Under the pieces are notes generated by a model, which searched no databases, was not told the origin of the DNA, and saw only the letters and a list, made by a program, of their open reading frames with translations. From Candidatus Poribacteria bacterium (lineage in GTDB: Bacteria > Poribacteria > WGA-4E > PCPOR2b), in contig JAJEAL010000048.1 of assembly GCA_022822785.1 (NCBI GenBank), positions 1 to 64,000 on the forward strand: 64,000 bases of DNA, read 5' to 3'. Made by a program: the position numbers and the translations under genes. Shown here one piece after another: positions 1 to 8,697 of this stretch. Position 1 is the first letter of the stretch; the number at the start of each line of letters is the position of its first letter.

Positions 1-233
1 CCCTCGGTTTCGATCCCGATTTATCGGGTCCGGTAGGTGCGGTTTCATGAAGTTTCAGAAAATAATCGGGTAACTCTATATTTCCCCAAGACCCGGTAGG
101 CGCGGTTTGCAACCGCGCTGGTGTCAATAGCAAATTACCCAATTAATAAATTAATCTTCATCCAACCGCACCGGTTTGGAGTGTCTAAGTAATTCTAAAA
201 TCTACCAATATTTCACTAGCCACGTCACTTATC
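1..233. repeat. Non-coding repeat-rich edge region
   Basis: No gene is seen here. The stretch holds a CCCGATTTATCGGG-type palindrome near base 35, a hairpin with stem GCGCGGTT/AACCGCGC at about 100-118, and at about 180-210 a sequence (GTGTCTAAGTAATTCTAAAA) that matches the ends of MITE-like elements found near 27.1 and 59.4 kb. The left part of the element may lie outside the window. Confidence 0.55.
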
Positions 234-1076
234 TTATGCGCTTTGCGCGAGTTCATCTAGGTAACGCCGGGCGCGGTTAATCTCAACCGTCACCGCTGTA
301 GTCGTATCCAGGATCGGGATACCTCGCGGAACGGGGTGCATGAAGATCTCCGTCCAGCCGGTGTAGTTAATATTTTTTAATGCAGCCAAAATCGGCGCGA
401 AATCTAGAGTACCTCGTCCCGGCAGCTGCATCAATTCCTGTGCTTTGGGGAGTTTCTCGTGGCAGCCCATGCCGTGTTGCCATGCGTAGAATAGGGCTAA
501 CCCCGATCCCAAATCCTCAATCAGCTGTGCCACCAATTCAGCGTCGTCTGGGAGGTGGTACGGTGCCAAGGCGATGCCGAGGTGCGGGGAATCGGTGAAC
601 TCAATCAACCATTTCATCGAGTCCGGACTTTCGATCAGCGCGCTGCTGTGGTTCTCGATGCTGATGGTGATGCCGTGCTTCTCGGCAGCGGCGATGTGAG
701 GTTTCAACGCTTCGGCAAAGTCGACGACCGCAACACGAAGCTCCTCGCCTGTTAAATCCTTGGGCCCTTTGCTGCCCGTCACGATGAGGGAAGCCCCAAA
801 TTCTTGGCAGAAGGCCATCTCTTCCGCTAACCCGAAAGGACCCAGATCGAAACGGGTCGATATTCCCAGCCCCACCCCGTGAAACTCAAGTAACGCTGCA
901 AAAGCGTCATTCCCCATGGACTCAACCTGTTCCCGCTGGTCCCCGTGCACGCGTGGCCAGATATCGATTCGCTCGCTCCCTGTCTTCGCCACTTCGGGGA
1001 CAATTTCAGCCAAGGCGGTTGTGCCGTACATACATGAAGCGAGGATATAGTTTAGTTCAAACGGTTTCTCATTCAT
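234..1076 (-). CDS. Sugar phosphate isomerase/epimerase family protein (TIM barrel)
   Basis: This 280-residue protein has the pattern of the xylose-isomerase-like TIM barrel (AP endonuclease 2 superfamily). It shows SIENHSS in the middle, as expected for a metal-binding Glu at the end of a barrel strand, and a late WTEIFMHP strand. Members isomerise or epimerise sugars or inositols using a divalent metal; the substrate here cannot be told. Its ATG overlaps the stop of the upstream oxidoreductase gene in an ATGA junction, so the two are translationally coupled and probably act on the same sugar. It is likely transcribed from the consensus promoter at 2119-2147. Confidence 0.82.
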   Translation of the reverse strand: MNEKPFELNYILASCMYGTTALAEIVPEVAKTGSERIDIWPRVHGDQREQVESMGNDAFAALLEFHGVGLGISTRFDLGPFGLAEEMAFCQEFGASLIVTGSKGPKDLTGEELRVAVVDFAEALKPHIAAAEKHGITISIENHSSALIESPDSMKWLIEFTDSPHLGIALAPYHLPDDAELVAQLIEDLGSGLALFYAWQHGMGCHEKLPKAQELMQLPGRGTLDFAPILAALKNINYTGWTEIFMHPVPRGIPILDTTTAVTVEINRARRYLDELAQSA

Positions 1077-2098
1077 AGCGTGTCCACCTCCACCACTTCT
1101 TTGCTCTCACCGGACCGGTATGCTGCCAAGACGATAGCCAAGACATGACGACCTTCCGCAGCAGTGACCGGCACCGCTCCATCGTTTTCTATCGCGTCCA
1201 CGAAACGTCGTACCGCGACCGGCAAACCAAGCTCGTCCGGTCCTTCACTGTCCACTGATGGCTTCGTCCACTCCCCGGTCGCCTTGCGCCATACCGATAC
1301 CGGCGCATCGCCCCCGCCAAACCGGATCTGTCCCTCCGTACCCAGAATCTCATTTACACCGGTTGCTCCCGCCAACGCCGACCAGCCGACCTGTAGCGAG
1401 GTTGTCGCGCCGTTGGCGTGTTCAATCAGGACCAGTGCCGTGTCTTCCACCTCAATATCCTGCACATAGCGACCAATCCGGGCGTAGACGCGGACCGCCG
1501 GTGAACTGACGTAGTTCAGGGCGGTGTAGACTTGGTGATAGCCGTTGTCGATCAGCGGTCCGCCGCCGCCGGCTTTCGCTTCGGTGCGCCACCCCCGAGA
1601 GATACCCCGGCCCACCACATGGGATCCGCCGAGGCCCTCGGTGCGTACCAGAAATACAGAGCCGATTGCGCCAGCCTGTATCTGTTTCATCGCCGCGCGA
1701 TGCCCTGCGGAAAAGAGTTGATTGTGTCCGACCGTCATCTTCCGTCCGGTACGCGCTGACGTTGCGATCATCCTATCCACCTCTTCCAAACAGGTGGCAA
1801 TGGGCTTTTCGAGGAACACATGGGCACCACTCTCCATCGCAGCGATAGCCTGCGGCTCGTGCAGGTGATGGGGGGTGCAGATATGGACCAAGTCCAGCTC
1901 CTCGTTGGTAAGCATCTGCTCCCAATCAGCATAGAGGGATTCAGACGTAACGCCAAGTTTCCCACCCATTAGCTCAAGACGCTCTTCGGCAAGATCTGCT
2001 AGTGCTACAACCGTCACACGTCCTGCCAAACTTGCCAACACGGGTCCATGCCGCCGCTCAGTAATACCGCCACAACCGATAATTCCTGCTCTTAACAT
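1073..2098 (-). CDS. Gfo/Idh/MocA family NAD(P)-dependent oxidoreductase
   Basis: The 341-residue protein starts with a Rossmann dinucleotide fold (AGIIGCGGITERRHGP) and carries the family signature HVFLEKPIAT around residue 90, whose Lys is catalytic in the family. The C-terminal half is the substrate-binding alpha/beta domain. Such enzymes oxidise or reduce sugar or cyclitol hydroxyls; the substrate is unknown. An AGGAGG site lies just upstream of the ATG, and the gene is first in a two-gene operon with the isomerase/epimerase. Confidence 0.9.
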   Translation of the reverse strand: MLRAGIIGCGGITERRHGPVLASLAGRVTVVALADLAEERLELMGGKLGVTSESLYADWEQMLTNEELDLVHICTPHHLHEPQAIAAMESGAHVFLEKPIATCLEEVDRMIATSARTGRKMTVGHNQLFSAGHRAAMKQIQAGAIGSVFLVRTEGLGGSHVVGRGISRGWRTEAKAGGGGPLIDNGYHQVYTALNYVSSPAVRVYARIGRYVQDIEVEDTALVLIEHANGATTSLQVGWSALAGATGVNEILGTEGQIRFGGGDAPVSVWRKATGEWTKPSVDSEGPDELGLPVAVRRFVDAIENDGAVPVTAAEGRHVLAIVLAAYRSGESKEVVEVDTL

Positions 2099-2118
2099 AA
2101 ATCGTCCTCCTGAATCCC

Positions 2119-2147
2119 ATTATAATCAAAGGGGTCGTCGCTGTCAA
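2119..2147 (-). promoter_or_regulatory. Sigma-70-type promoter of the oxidoreductase-isomerase operon
   Basis: On the minus strand TTGACA (2147-2142) and TATAAT (2124-2119) are separated by exactly 17 bp, a perfect consensus. The predicted start of transcription falls about 14 nt before the ATG at 2098, just enough to include the AGGAGG ribosome binding site. Confidence 0.85.
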
Positions 2148-2344
2148 TTGTCTTTATCGGTTAATAAAATTAGTTCATTGGTATAGTAGTTCACTAATTC
2201 GCTGTTGATTGGGCGCTTGGACGTTATACACATGTCGTCCCGCTAAAGCTTAGGATTGTAGAGCTTCAATCTTTCCATATACATGTCGCCCCCTGTAAAA
2301 AAAAGAATTTATGAATCCCTCAATTTTTACCCCCAAACTAACTC

Positions 2345-2373
2345 TTGAAATTCTACTTCATGAAAGTTATAAT
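2345..2373 (+). promoter_or_regulatory. Sigma-70-type promoter for the aldo/keto reductase gene
   Basis: TTGAAA and TATAAT are separated by 17 bp. The next gene on this strand starts at 2540, leaving a leader of about 160 nt in which no further structure was recognised. Confidence 0.7.
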
Positions 2374-2539
2374 GCTATCCAACTCGGAAATCCTGCAAAC
2401 AGTGGGTTCAAGGAATGGCTCTATAAATTCCCCTTGCTGCCTGCGACTATGCGACTGAGTGAGAATGTCCAATCATAGTGAGGCCCAACCCAATTTTGTA
2501 ACTTAACCGAATATCGCCGAACAATACAGGAGAAGATGA

Positions 2540-3490
2540 ATGAAATATGTGGAACTTGGCACAACCGGAGAACAGGTTTCCCTTGTCGCTTTGGGGTGTA
2601 TGAGCCTTACCCCCAGCGCGAAGGAGCGCAGTATCGCAACCGTCCATCGTGCATATGAACTGGGCATCAACCTATATGATACCGCAGACATCTACGGGGA
2701 GGGTGAATCCGAAAAGCTGCTCGGCGAAGCTATCCGTGCCGGCAACATCCCGCGGGACAAGGTGATTATCGCCTCTAAGTGCGCCGCTTTACGCTATGAG
2801 AATGTGTATACATGGAATCTGTCCGCCGACTATATCAAGGAGTGCTGTGAAGGGTCGCTGAAGCGGTTGGGTATGGAGTATATTGACCTGTACCAACCCC
2901 ATCGCATCGACTATCTCGCGCACCCGGAGGAAACCGCCCGTGCACTCGAAGATCTAAAGGCGCAAGGGAAGATTCGGCATGTCGGTGTGAGTAACTATTC
3001 ACCAGATGAGATTCGCGCTATCTCCGCTTATACCCGCGTGGAGGCGTTGCAGACGCTGTTTCACCTTCTCATCCAAGAACCGTTGGAGATCGGTCTAGCC
3101 GCTGTCTGTCTAGAGAAAAAGATGAATATGCTTTGCTATAGCCCACTCGCCGGTGGACTGCTCACCGGGAATAAACCGCTGCCACACACCTTCGATCAGG
3201 GGTTCGGCGATTGGCAGGAGCAGCGAGAGCAAGGTGTCGTGGCGCAGGTGAAGATAGTCGCTGAGCGGTACGGCGTAACGGCGGGACAAATTGCGTTGGC
3301 GTGGCTGATGACGCTCCCCGGTGGAGTAATCCCGCTTGTGGGCACGGGCAATCCCGACCACATTGCGGAAGGCGCAAAAGCTGCTGACATTGACTTAGCT
3401 CGCGATGATTGGTACGAACTCACAATCATCGGACGTGGGCGTCGGATGCGGTGGCGCGGAAGACCTTATGTTTATCTGAAGGATCGATAG
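2540..3490 (+). CDS. Aldo/keto reductase
   Basis: This 316-residue protein is a standard (alpha/beta)8 NADPH-dependent aldo/keto reductase. The catalytic tetrad is intact: Asp47 and Tyr52 in LYDTADIYG, Lys80 in IIASKC and His121 in LYQPHRID. The late segment PLVGTGNPDHI corresponds to the region near the nucleotide phosphate site. It reduces carbonyl groups of sugars or aldehydes; the natural substrate is unknown. AGGAGA lies six bases before the ATG. The C-terminal RGRRMRWRGRPY is unusually basic. Confidence 0.9.
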   Translation: MKYVELGTTGEQVSLVALGCMSLTPSAKERSIATVHRAYELGINLYDTADIYGEGESEKLLGEAIRAGNIPRDKVIIASKCAALRYENVYTWNLSADYIKECCEGSLKRLGMEYIDLYQPHRIDYLAHPEETARALEDLKAQGKIRHVGVSNYSPDEIRAISAYTRVEALQTLFHLLIQEPLEIGLAAVCLEKKMNMLCYSPLAGGLLTGNKPLPHTFDQGFGDWQEQREQGVVAQVKIVAERYGVTAGQIALAWLMTLPGGVIPLVGTGNPDHIAEGAKAADIDLARDDWYELTIIGRGRRMRWRGRPYVYLKDR

Positions 3491-3639
3491 TGTTGGTTCA
3501 TAAGTCCCCTGACAAGGGTTTCCCCCCTGATAAGGGGGAGTTGGGGGTTAAAAAAAATATCGGGCCGCGTACTAAATTTGCCTAAGTCGTGTAGCTCATT
3601 GGTACATTGGATTGGTAAACCCTTGAAAGGAGATATTCT
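3491..3639. repeat. Short intergenic repeat with CCCCCTGATAAGGGGG palindrome
   Basis: The segment around 3520-3550 contains a palindrome built on CCCCCTGATAAGGGGG. A close relative (CCCCCTTATCAGGGGG) sits inside the MITE-like element at 59.4 kb, so this is a dispersed family. It could also stop transcription after the aldo/keto reductase. Confidence 0.5.
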
Positions 3640-4491
3640 GTGATTGATTTTTCACGCTCGACATTTACTTGGCACAACCATCCGTGGACACCGGATCCGT
3701 ACTATCGGTATGCCGGCGGTTTCGTGGGAGAGCCGGGTCAAGTGTATCATGTCCGATTCGGTCTCGAAGCCAGCTGTGAAGTACGAGACGAAGCGAGTGG
3801 GCATGTTACAAAGATGTTTCTCGGCGCACCGTGTCGGAGCGAGTACACGATTGCGTCCCGAAACATGTTCCAGATTCCCAGCGGTGAGTGGCGCATGGCT
3901 TTCAGTGATGAATCGCAGTTAAGCATCGCGAGAAGACCCAGCAACGAATCCGAGGAAGCCTCAACGAGAAAACTTAGCGAGATTTATCAAAGTTATAGGG
4001 TTGATGTGCGTTCTCATGCTAACTTTTCTGAGCTAACCGATATCGGTGAAATCTGTGAGGCAACCCTGAACGGTGACCTACTAAACGCCAGGTCAACCTA
4101 TCGCGATGCCGAGCGTGGACTCGCAATCTCGGTCGAATATCCTGTGAATGTCATGAACCTCAATGTGGAGGATAAGCAGTTCCAAGTCTGTACAGGTCCC
4201 ATTATGCTGCCAGACCTCCGCACTTGGGACGGTAACGACGTTAAACGGGTGTTTCAGGCGCAGGTTGCTATCTCTGGGTTTGACTGGGTCGAGTTTATCT
4301 TGCTACGGGAGATCGACGCATCGGAGGCGGATCGGGAATGGTTAGATAAACCGCGCGGCCGTGATCGACTGGAGTTGCGCGATCCAAACAATCCACCGCC
4401 GAACTACCCACCCGCTCGACCACGCCCAACAGTTTATAACGAGGTCTGGGAGTTTGAAGCGAGTAATGTTGTGCTGCGGGCAGAAAATTGA
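3640..4491 (+). CDS. Protein of unknown function
   Basis: This 283-residue protein begins at GTG, chosen because AAAGGAGA lies at the right distance. I do not recognise the family. It has no signal peptide or membrane segment. The N-terminal half is rich in aromatic residues (TWHNHPWTPDPYYRYAGG) and alternates like a beta-rich domain. The C-terminal half carries a proline-rich linker (PNNPPPNYPPARPRP) before a final strand WEFEASNVVL. It stands alone between the aldo/keto reductase and cinA. Confidence 0.7.
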   Translation: MIDFSRSTFTWHNHPWTPDPYYRYAGGFVGEPGQVYHVRFGLEASCEVRDEASGHVTKMFLGAPCRSEYTIASRNMFQIPSGEWRMAFSDESQLSIARRPSNESEEASTRKLSEIYQSYRVDVRSHANFSELTDIGEICEATLNGDLLNARSTYRDAERGLAISVEYPVNVMNLNVEDKQFQVCTGPIMLPDLRTWDGNDVKRVFQAQVAISGFDWVEFILLREIDASEADREWLDKPRGRDRLELRDPNNPPPNYPPARPRPTVYNEVWEFEASNVVLRAEN

Positions 4492-4510
4492 TTAGTTCGT
4501 TGTTCGTAGG

Positions 4511-4530
4511 GAACGCAGATCTGCGTTCCT
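4511..4530. repeat. Perfect 20-bp palindrome
   Basis: GGAACGCAGATCTGCGTTCC is a perfect inverted repeat. A related hairpin with stem GGGAACAAC lies at 14640 and another variant near 14943, so this is a dispersed short palindrome family. It may fold as a hairpin after the preceding gene. Confidence 0.6.
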
Positions 4531-4564
4531 TACACAATTGACATGTACCAACTCCAGAGAATAA

Positions 4565-4595
4565 GAAACCGAGTTTTTGACAAAAACTCGGTTTC
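4565..4595. terminator. Long perfect hairpin before cinA
   Basis: GAAACCGAGTTTTTG and its exact complement are separated by one base, giving a 15-bp stem. There is no clean T-tract after it, so it may be a repeat element rather than a true terminator. A related hairpin with the same CTC-GTTTCTCC edge is found at 57706-57728. Confidence 0.5.
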
Positions 4596-4627
4596 TCCGC
4601 ACGAATTCTTAACATAAGAGGCATTTC

Positions 4628-5860
4628 ATGCACGCAGAAATTGTTATGATTGGAACCGAGCTACTGCTCGGGGAGATTGTTGATACAAACGCCAACAGAT
4701 TGGCGCTTGCGCTCAGGGATATTGGGCTAGACCTATACTACAAAACGACTGTCGGCGATAATCTCGACCGGATGACCGAGGTCCTCAACTTGGCACTCGA
4801 TCGGTCGGATGTCATCATCACCTCCGGCGGTATCGGGCCCACAGTGGACGATGTCACACGCCAAGCCGTTGCCAACGCAACCGGGCGTAGACTAGTCTAC
4901 AGTACGGAATTGGAGGCAGAGATAGCAGCACGTTTCAACCGGTTCGGTCGATCGATGGCTGACAACAACAAACGCCAAGCTTACATCCCCGAAGGGGCGA
5001 CGCCACTAACAAATCCGGTGGGGACGGCACCGTGCTATTTGAGCGAAGACGTGAATGGACGAGGCTGCATCATTTCGCTGCCGGGCGTTCCGAGGGAGCT
5101 GGATCACATGATGGAGAACACCGTCATCCCACTGCTAATTGAACGTATGGGCGGGATAAAGGTGACGCGGGTCCGTGTGCTGCGCACATGTGCGGTGGGT
5201 GAGAGTAACATTGATCGGGGGATCGGTGATCTGATGACGACGGGAAATCCGACCGTTGGACTGGCAGCGCATATCGGTCAGACTGATGTGCGGATCACCG
5301 CAAAGGCGGATACGGAGGAAGAAGCCGATACGCTCGTCGCCGGGATGGAGGAAAAACTCCGCGAGCGGTTAGGAATCGCCGTTTACGGTATAGGCAAAGT
5401 AACAGTGGCGGAGGTCGTTGGCGATCTGATGCAAGAAAAATCGCTCAAGTTGGGCGTCGTTGACACGCTCACCGGCGGTCAACTTGCACGAGATCTGGTT
5501 GAGTCCGGTTATGCTGACTTGGTTACGACCGATTTGGCTCCCGATAACCTAACGGACGCGTCGAAAAATTCTGACACGGCTATCGCGAATCCTACGGATG
5601 TTAAAGAGGCGCGTACCCTCGCTGTTTCCCTTGCTGAGCGTGTGACACCCGCCGATGGCATAGGACTTGCCATGATTGGACCCTATGAAGATGCTTCCAC
5701 TTTTGTTGCCCTGAACGGACCGGGGGAAACCCGTCTCTTTGAACGTGGTCGCAATTATCAGGACACCGATCACATGCGTCGATGGTTGGTGGTCCAATCC
5801 TTGGATTGGGTGCGCCGCACGCTGCTCGGACAGATGAAGTCGCCGGTGGATTGGAATTGA
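4628..5860 (+). CDS. cinA: CinA-family protein with degenerate C-terminal domain
   Basis: The N-terminal half (about residues 1-170) is the MoCF/MoaB-like domain of CinA, with MIGTELLLGEIVDTNA and SGGIGPTVDD, which in other CinA proteins hydrolyses ADP-ribose. The C-terminal third sits where the PncC-type nicotinamide-nucleotide amidase belongs. The family motif ESCTGG, containing the nucleophilic Ser, reads DTLTGG here, and the following conserved Tyr/Lys segment is not recognisable. The deamidase activity is therefore probably lost while the fold may be kept. Length (410) is normal. CinA is linked to NAD salvage in many bacteria. Confidence 0.85.
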   Translation: MHAEIVMIGTELLLGEIVDTNANRLALALRDIGLDLYYKTTVGDNLDRMTEVLNLALDRSDVIITSGGIGPTVDDVTRQAVANATGRRLVYSTELEAEIAARFNRFGRSMADNNKRQAYIPEGATPLTNPVGTAPCYLSEDVNGRGCIISLPGVPRELDHMMENTVIPLLIERMGGIKVTRVRVLRTCAVGESNIDRGIGDLMTTGNPTVGLAAHIGQTDVRITAKADTEEEADTLVAGMEEKLRERLGIAVYGIGKVTVAEVVGDLMQEKSLKLGVVDTLTGGQLARDLVESGYADLVTTDLAPDNLTDASKNSDTAIANPTDVKEARTLAVSLAERVTPADGIGLAMIGPYEDASTFVALNGPGETRLFERGRNYQDTDHMRRWLVVQSLDWVRRTLLGQMKSPVDWN

Positions 5861-5879
5861 CATAGAGGAGGTAGAGATA

Positions 5880-6875
5880 ATGGAAGAAGAACTTGGACGC
5901 TTAATCAGGGTGCCGCTCAGGGAGTTTTGGGAAGAGGAAGCGGGTGATTTTACCCCTTGGTTGGCGCGCGACGAAAGCATAAGTCTACTAGGTGAGGTCA
6001 TTGGGGTTGAGCTTGAGGTCGAGGCACAGGAGAGAAATGTTGGTCCGTTCCAAGCCGATATTCTATGTAAGGATATATCGACTGACAATTGGGTGCTGAT
6101 TGAAAATCAGCTTGAGCCGACGGACCACACCCATCTTGGTCAATTGTTAACCTATGCCGCTGGGTTGAACGCCGTAACAGTTGTCTGGATTGCTGAACGT
6201 TTCACAGATGAGCACCGCGCTGCACTCGATTGGCTCAACGAGATTACTGCGGAGAGTTTTAGCTTCTTCGGTTTGGAGATTGAATTGTGGCGAATTGACG
6301 ATTCACGGAAGGCACCGAAGTTTAACGTGGTATCACACCCCAACGACTGGACAAGAACCGTTTCGAGAATATCACGAGCCGAATTGACCCCCGCAAAGCA
6401 GTTGTATCTTGAATACTGGACAGAACCACGAAATCTTCTAGAGCAACACGATGGCGTAATTAATCCTGTAACAGCTGGAGCACAACATTGGTTGTATTTT
6501 TATCCTTTTCCTAATTTGAGTTCGGATTTCTGGCTCAGCGCATCTGCCAGCGTGAGAGGCAACTGGATTCGTGTTACCCTCGTGCTGTCAGGTGAGGATG
6601 GAAAAGCTCACTTTTATCTCTTGAAAAGGGACGAGGAAGACATCGAAGAAGAGATTGGTTCCGAACTGGAGTGGAGCGAAAATCCTACACGAAAGGAGAA
6701 GCACATAAGACTCTTTCTGTATGATGCCGATCCCGAAGACCGCTCAGACTGGGATAGACAGCACGAATGGTTATGTAATAAGCTCGAAATCTTTCACAAG
6801 GTTTTCTCGCCACGAGTTGAGGCGCTTGTTGATGCCAGCGATTATATCCCCGAAGAAGACGAAACCACCGAGTAA
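5880..6875 (+). CDS. DUF4268 domain protein, PD-(D/E)XK-like
   Basis: The 331-residue protein starts after a strong AGGAGGT. Its N-terminal half has the arrangement seen in DUF4268 proteins: ADILCKD followed by WVLIENQLEPTDHTHLGQLL, matching a D...ExQ nuclease-like core and the helix after it. The C-terminal half, with WIRVTLVLSG and a very acidic EDIEEEIGSELEW, resembles the DUF4268 part. Such proteins are often linked to DNA processing or defence, but no partner restriction or defence gene is nearby. Function is unproven. Confidence 0.72.
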   Translation: MEEELGRLIRVPLREFWEEEAGDFTPWLARDESISLLGEVIGVELEVEAQERNVGPFQADILCKDISTDNWVLIENQLEPTDHTHLGQLLTYAAGLNAVTVVWIAERFTDEHRAALDWLNEITAESFSFFGLEIELWRIDDSRKAPKFNVVSHPNDWTRTVSRISRAELTPAKQLYLEYWTEPRNLLEQHDGVINPVTAGAQHWLYFYPFPNLSSDFWLSASASVRGNWIRVTLVLSGEDGKAHFYLLKRDEEDIEEEIGSELEWSENPTRKEKHIRLFLYDADPEDRSDWDRQHEWLCNKLEIFHKVFSPRVEALVDASDYIPEEDETTE

Positions 6876-6897
6876 ACCGAAAAAGCCTTGACCGTAA

Positions 6898-8547
6898 ATG
6901 GAAAATGGAATTGATACCGCCACAGCCACAGCCTCCGAAGACCAGCAGCGAGTCACCCGATCGGCGAGCATCGTGAGTATCGCCGTGATGGCGTCGCGGC
7001 TGCTGGGTTTGGTGCGCGAGAAGGTAATTGCCTACTACTTTGCCGCCGGTGTTGGCGGCGATGCGTTCTATGCGGCGTTCCGGATCCCAAATCTGATGCG
7101 AGATCTGTTCGGCGAAGGTGCGTTGAGCAAAGCGTTTGTCACAACGTTTACGGCGACTGAGTTGGAGGACGGCGAGAAAGCGGCGTGGTGTCTGGCGAGT
7201 CGAGTTTTTAACGCAACCTTCCTTCTGCTTACGCTGATAGCGGTTTTCGGGATTTTCGCTGCCCCTGCCATCGTCGATCTGATATTCACCGGCAAAGGGT
7301 TTCAGGATGTACCGCTCGATCCGTCGGAACACTTCGGCTTTGAGTCCAAGCGTGATTTGACCGTCTATCTGACGCGGATCATGTTTCCGTACCTGATACT
7401 GGTGTCGCTGGCTGCAGTGACGATGGGGCTACTCAACAGCAAGGGCAAGTTTGGGTTGCCCGCCTCGGCGTCCTCTTTTTTCAACATCGGGTCGCTCATC
7501 GTTGGAGTGACGGGTTACTATGTCGCACCCGACCTCGGTCTACACCGGACAACGGGGATGGCGGTTGGCGTGCTGGTCGGGGGAGCGTTGCAATTCCTGA
7601 TTCAGGCACCTTCGATGCGGCGCGTTGGATTCCATTATCAGCCGCTTCTCAGTTTTCGTGATGAACGGGTGCGGCAAGTGATGCGGCTTATCGGTCCCGC
7701 GATCCTTGGGGTTGCTGCGTTGCAGATCAACGTATTGGTCAACTCGATCTTTGCATCGGAGGGTGAGGGCTGGCTGACGTGGATTAACCGTGCTTTTCGA
7801 TTAATGCACCTGCCGATCGGTGTCTTTGGTGTTGCGATCTCGACCGTTGCCTTGCCGAACCTTGCGAAATTGGTAGCGGAAGGCGACATGGCGGGGTTTC
7901 GGCGCGCTTTTTCGTATGCGCTGCGGCTGACCTTTCTGCTGACGGTGCCCGCCTCGATTGGACTGATGGTACTCGCTGAACCGATCTGTCGGCTAATTTT
8001 TGAGGGTGGGCAGGCGACCCCCTTAGACACGCAACAGACGGCGGTCGCGCTATTTTATTACGCCTTTGGTCTATGCGGTTTTTCGGCGGTCAAGATTGCG
8101 ACAGATGGATTTTATACCTTCAACGACACACGCACTCCTGCTATAATTAGTTTGTGCACCGTTGGACTCAATATCCTGCTGAATTACCTCTTTATCTACC
8201 GGATCGGATTCGACCACCGATCCCTTGCGCTGTCCACCGCCTGCACAATTACGCTGAATTTCATCGCGCTGCTGCTGCTTTTACGACGGACGGTTGGCGG
8301 CTTAGGGTTAAGCGGTATCTGGTTGCTGCTGATTAAACTCCTACTTGCCTCTGCTGTTATGGGGTATGCCTGTCTGTGGAGCTACGCACAAATCGAGGGT
8401 TGGCTCGGCGTCGAAAGCATTATCGCTCGACTCATCGGTGTATTTGTTCCGATTGGGTTGGGAATCGCTGTCGTGATGGGGAGCGCCAAGTTGATGAACG
8501 TCCGGGAGTTGGATCAGCTGTTGGGGATAATTTCTCGACGGCTGTAA
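6898..8547 (+). CDS. murJ: Lipid II flippase MurJ
   Basis: This 549-residue polytopic membrane protein matches MurJ/MviN. After a short cytoplasmic N-terminus it reads SIVSIAVMASRLLGLVREKVIAYYF, then FRIPNLMRDLFGEGALSKAFV, both highly characteristic. About fourteen hydrophobic segments follow, in line with the MOP superfamily. It moves lipid-linked peptidoglycan precursor across the inner membrane, so it implies a murein wall. The start codon has no clear ribosome binding site; translation may be coupled to the upstream gene, which ends 22 bases earlier. Confidence 0.93.
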   Translation: MENGIDTATATASEDQQRVTRSASIVSIAVMASRLLGLVREKVIAYYFAAGVGGDAFYAAFRIPNLMRDLFGEGALSKAFVTTFTATELEDGEKAAWCLASRVFNATFLLLTLIAVFGIFAAPAIVDLIFTGKGFQDVPLDPSEHFGFESKRDLTVYLTRIMFPYLILVSLAAVTMGLLNSKGKFGLPASASSFFNIGSLIVGVTGYYVAPDLGLHRTTGMAVGVLVGGALQFLIQAPSMRRVGFHYQPLLSFRDERVRQVMRLIGPAILGVAALQINVLVNSIFASEGEGWLTWINRAFRLMHLPIGVFGVAISTVALPNLAKLVAEGDMAGFRRAFSYALRLTFLLTVPASIGLMVLAEPICRLIFEGGQATPLDTQQTAVALFYYAFGLCGFSAVKIATDGFYTFNDTRTPAIISLCTVGLNILLNYLFIYRIGFDHRSLALSTACTITLNFIALLLLLRRTVGGLGLSGIWLLLIKLLLASAVMGYACLWSYAQIEGWLGVESIIARLIGVFVPIGLGIAVVMGSAKLMNVRELDQLLGIISRRL

Positions 8548-8551
8548 TGGT

Positions 8552-8617
8552 GCATTAGTTCATTGATTCATTTGTTCATTGGTGTGATTAATGAATTTTG
8601 AACTAATGAACTGATGC
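8552..8617. terminator. Probable bidirectional terminator between convergent genes
   Basis: GCATTAGTTCATT at 8552-8564 is complementary, with one mismatch, to AATGAACTGATGC at 8605-8617, giving a long stem between murJ and the convergent nitroreductase gene. The loop contains further short complementary pieces. Confidence 0.5.
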
Positions 8618-8633
8618 CCTCGATTTGCTCAAC

Positions 8634-8697
8634 AGTTACGGCATATTGCTTTGAATCCCGATTCATCGGGGTGGCGTATGCCTACTACTTTTTTGGG
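8634..8697. repeat. Dispersed repeat with CCCGATTCATCGGG core
   Basis: This stretch reads GTTACGGCATA ... CCCGATTCATCGGG ... GGCGTATGCCTACT. The outer parts recur at 13135-13165 as GTTACGGCATACGGCGTATGCC, without the inner palindrome. It looks like a palindromic repeat into which a second palindrome has been inserted. Confidence 0.5.

Larger units (their letters stand above)
2099..2539. other. Intergenic region between divergent genes
   Basis: This 441-bp gap separates two divergent transcription units and contains one convincing promoter for each (listed separately). Between them are two similar short strings, ACACATGTCGTCCC and ATACATGTCGCCCC, spaced about 60 bp apart. They could be operator half-sites, but nothing else supports that. 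No coding sequence is visible. Confidence 0.6.

Noticed and set aside
3110-3429. Minus-strand ORFs within the aldo/keto reductase gene
   Set aside because: They overlap each other in several frames and show codon shadows only.
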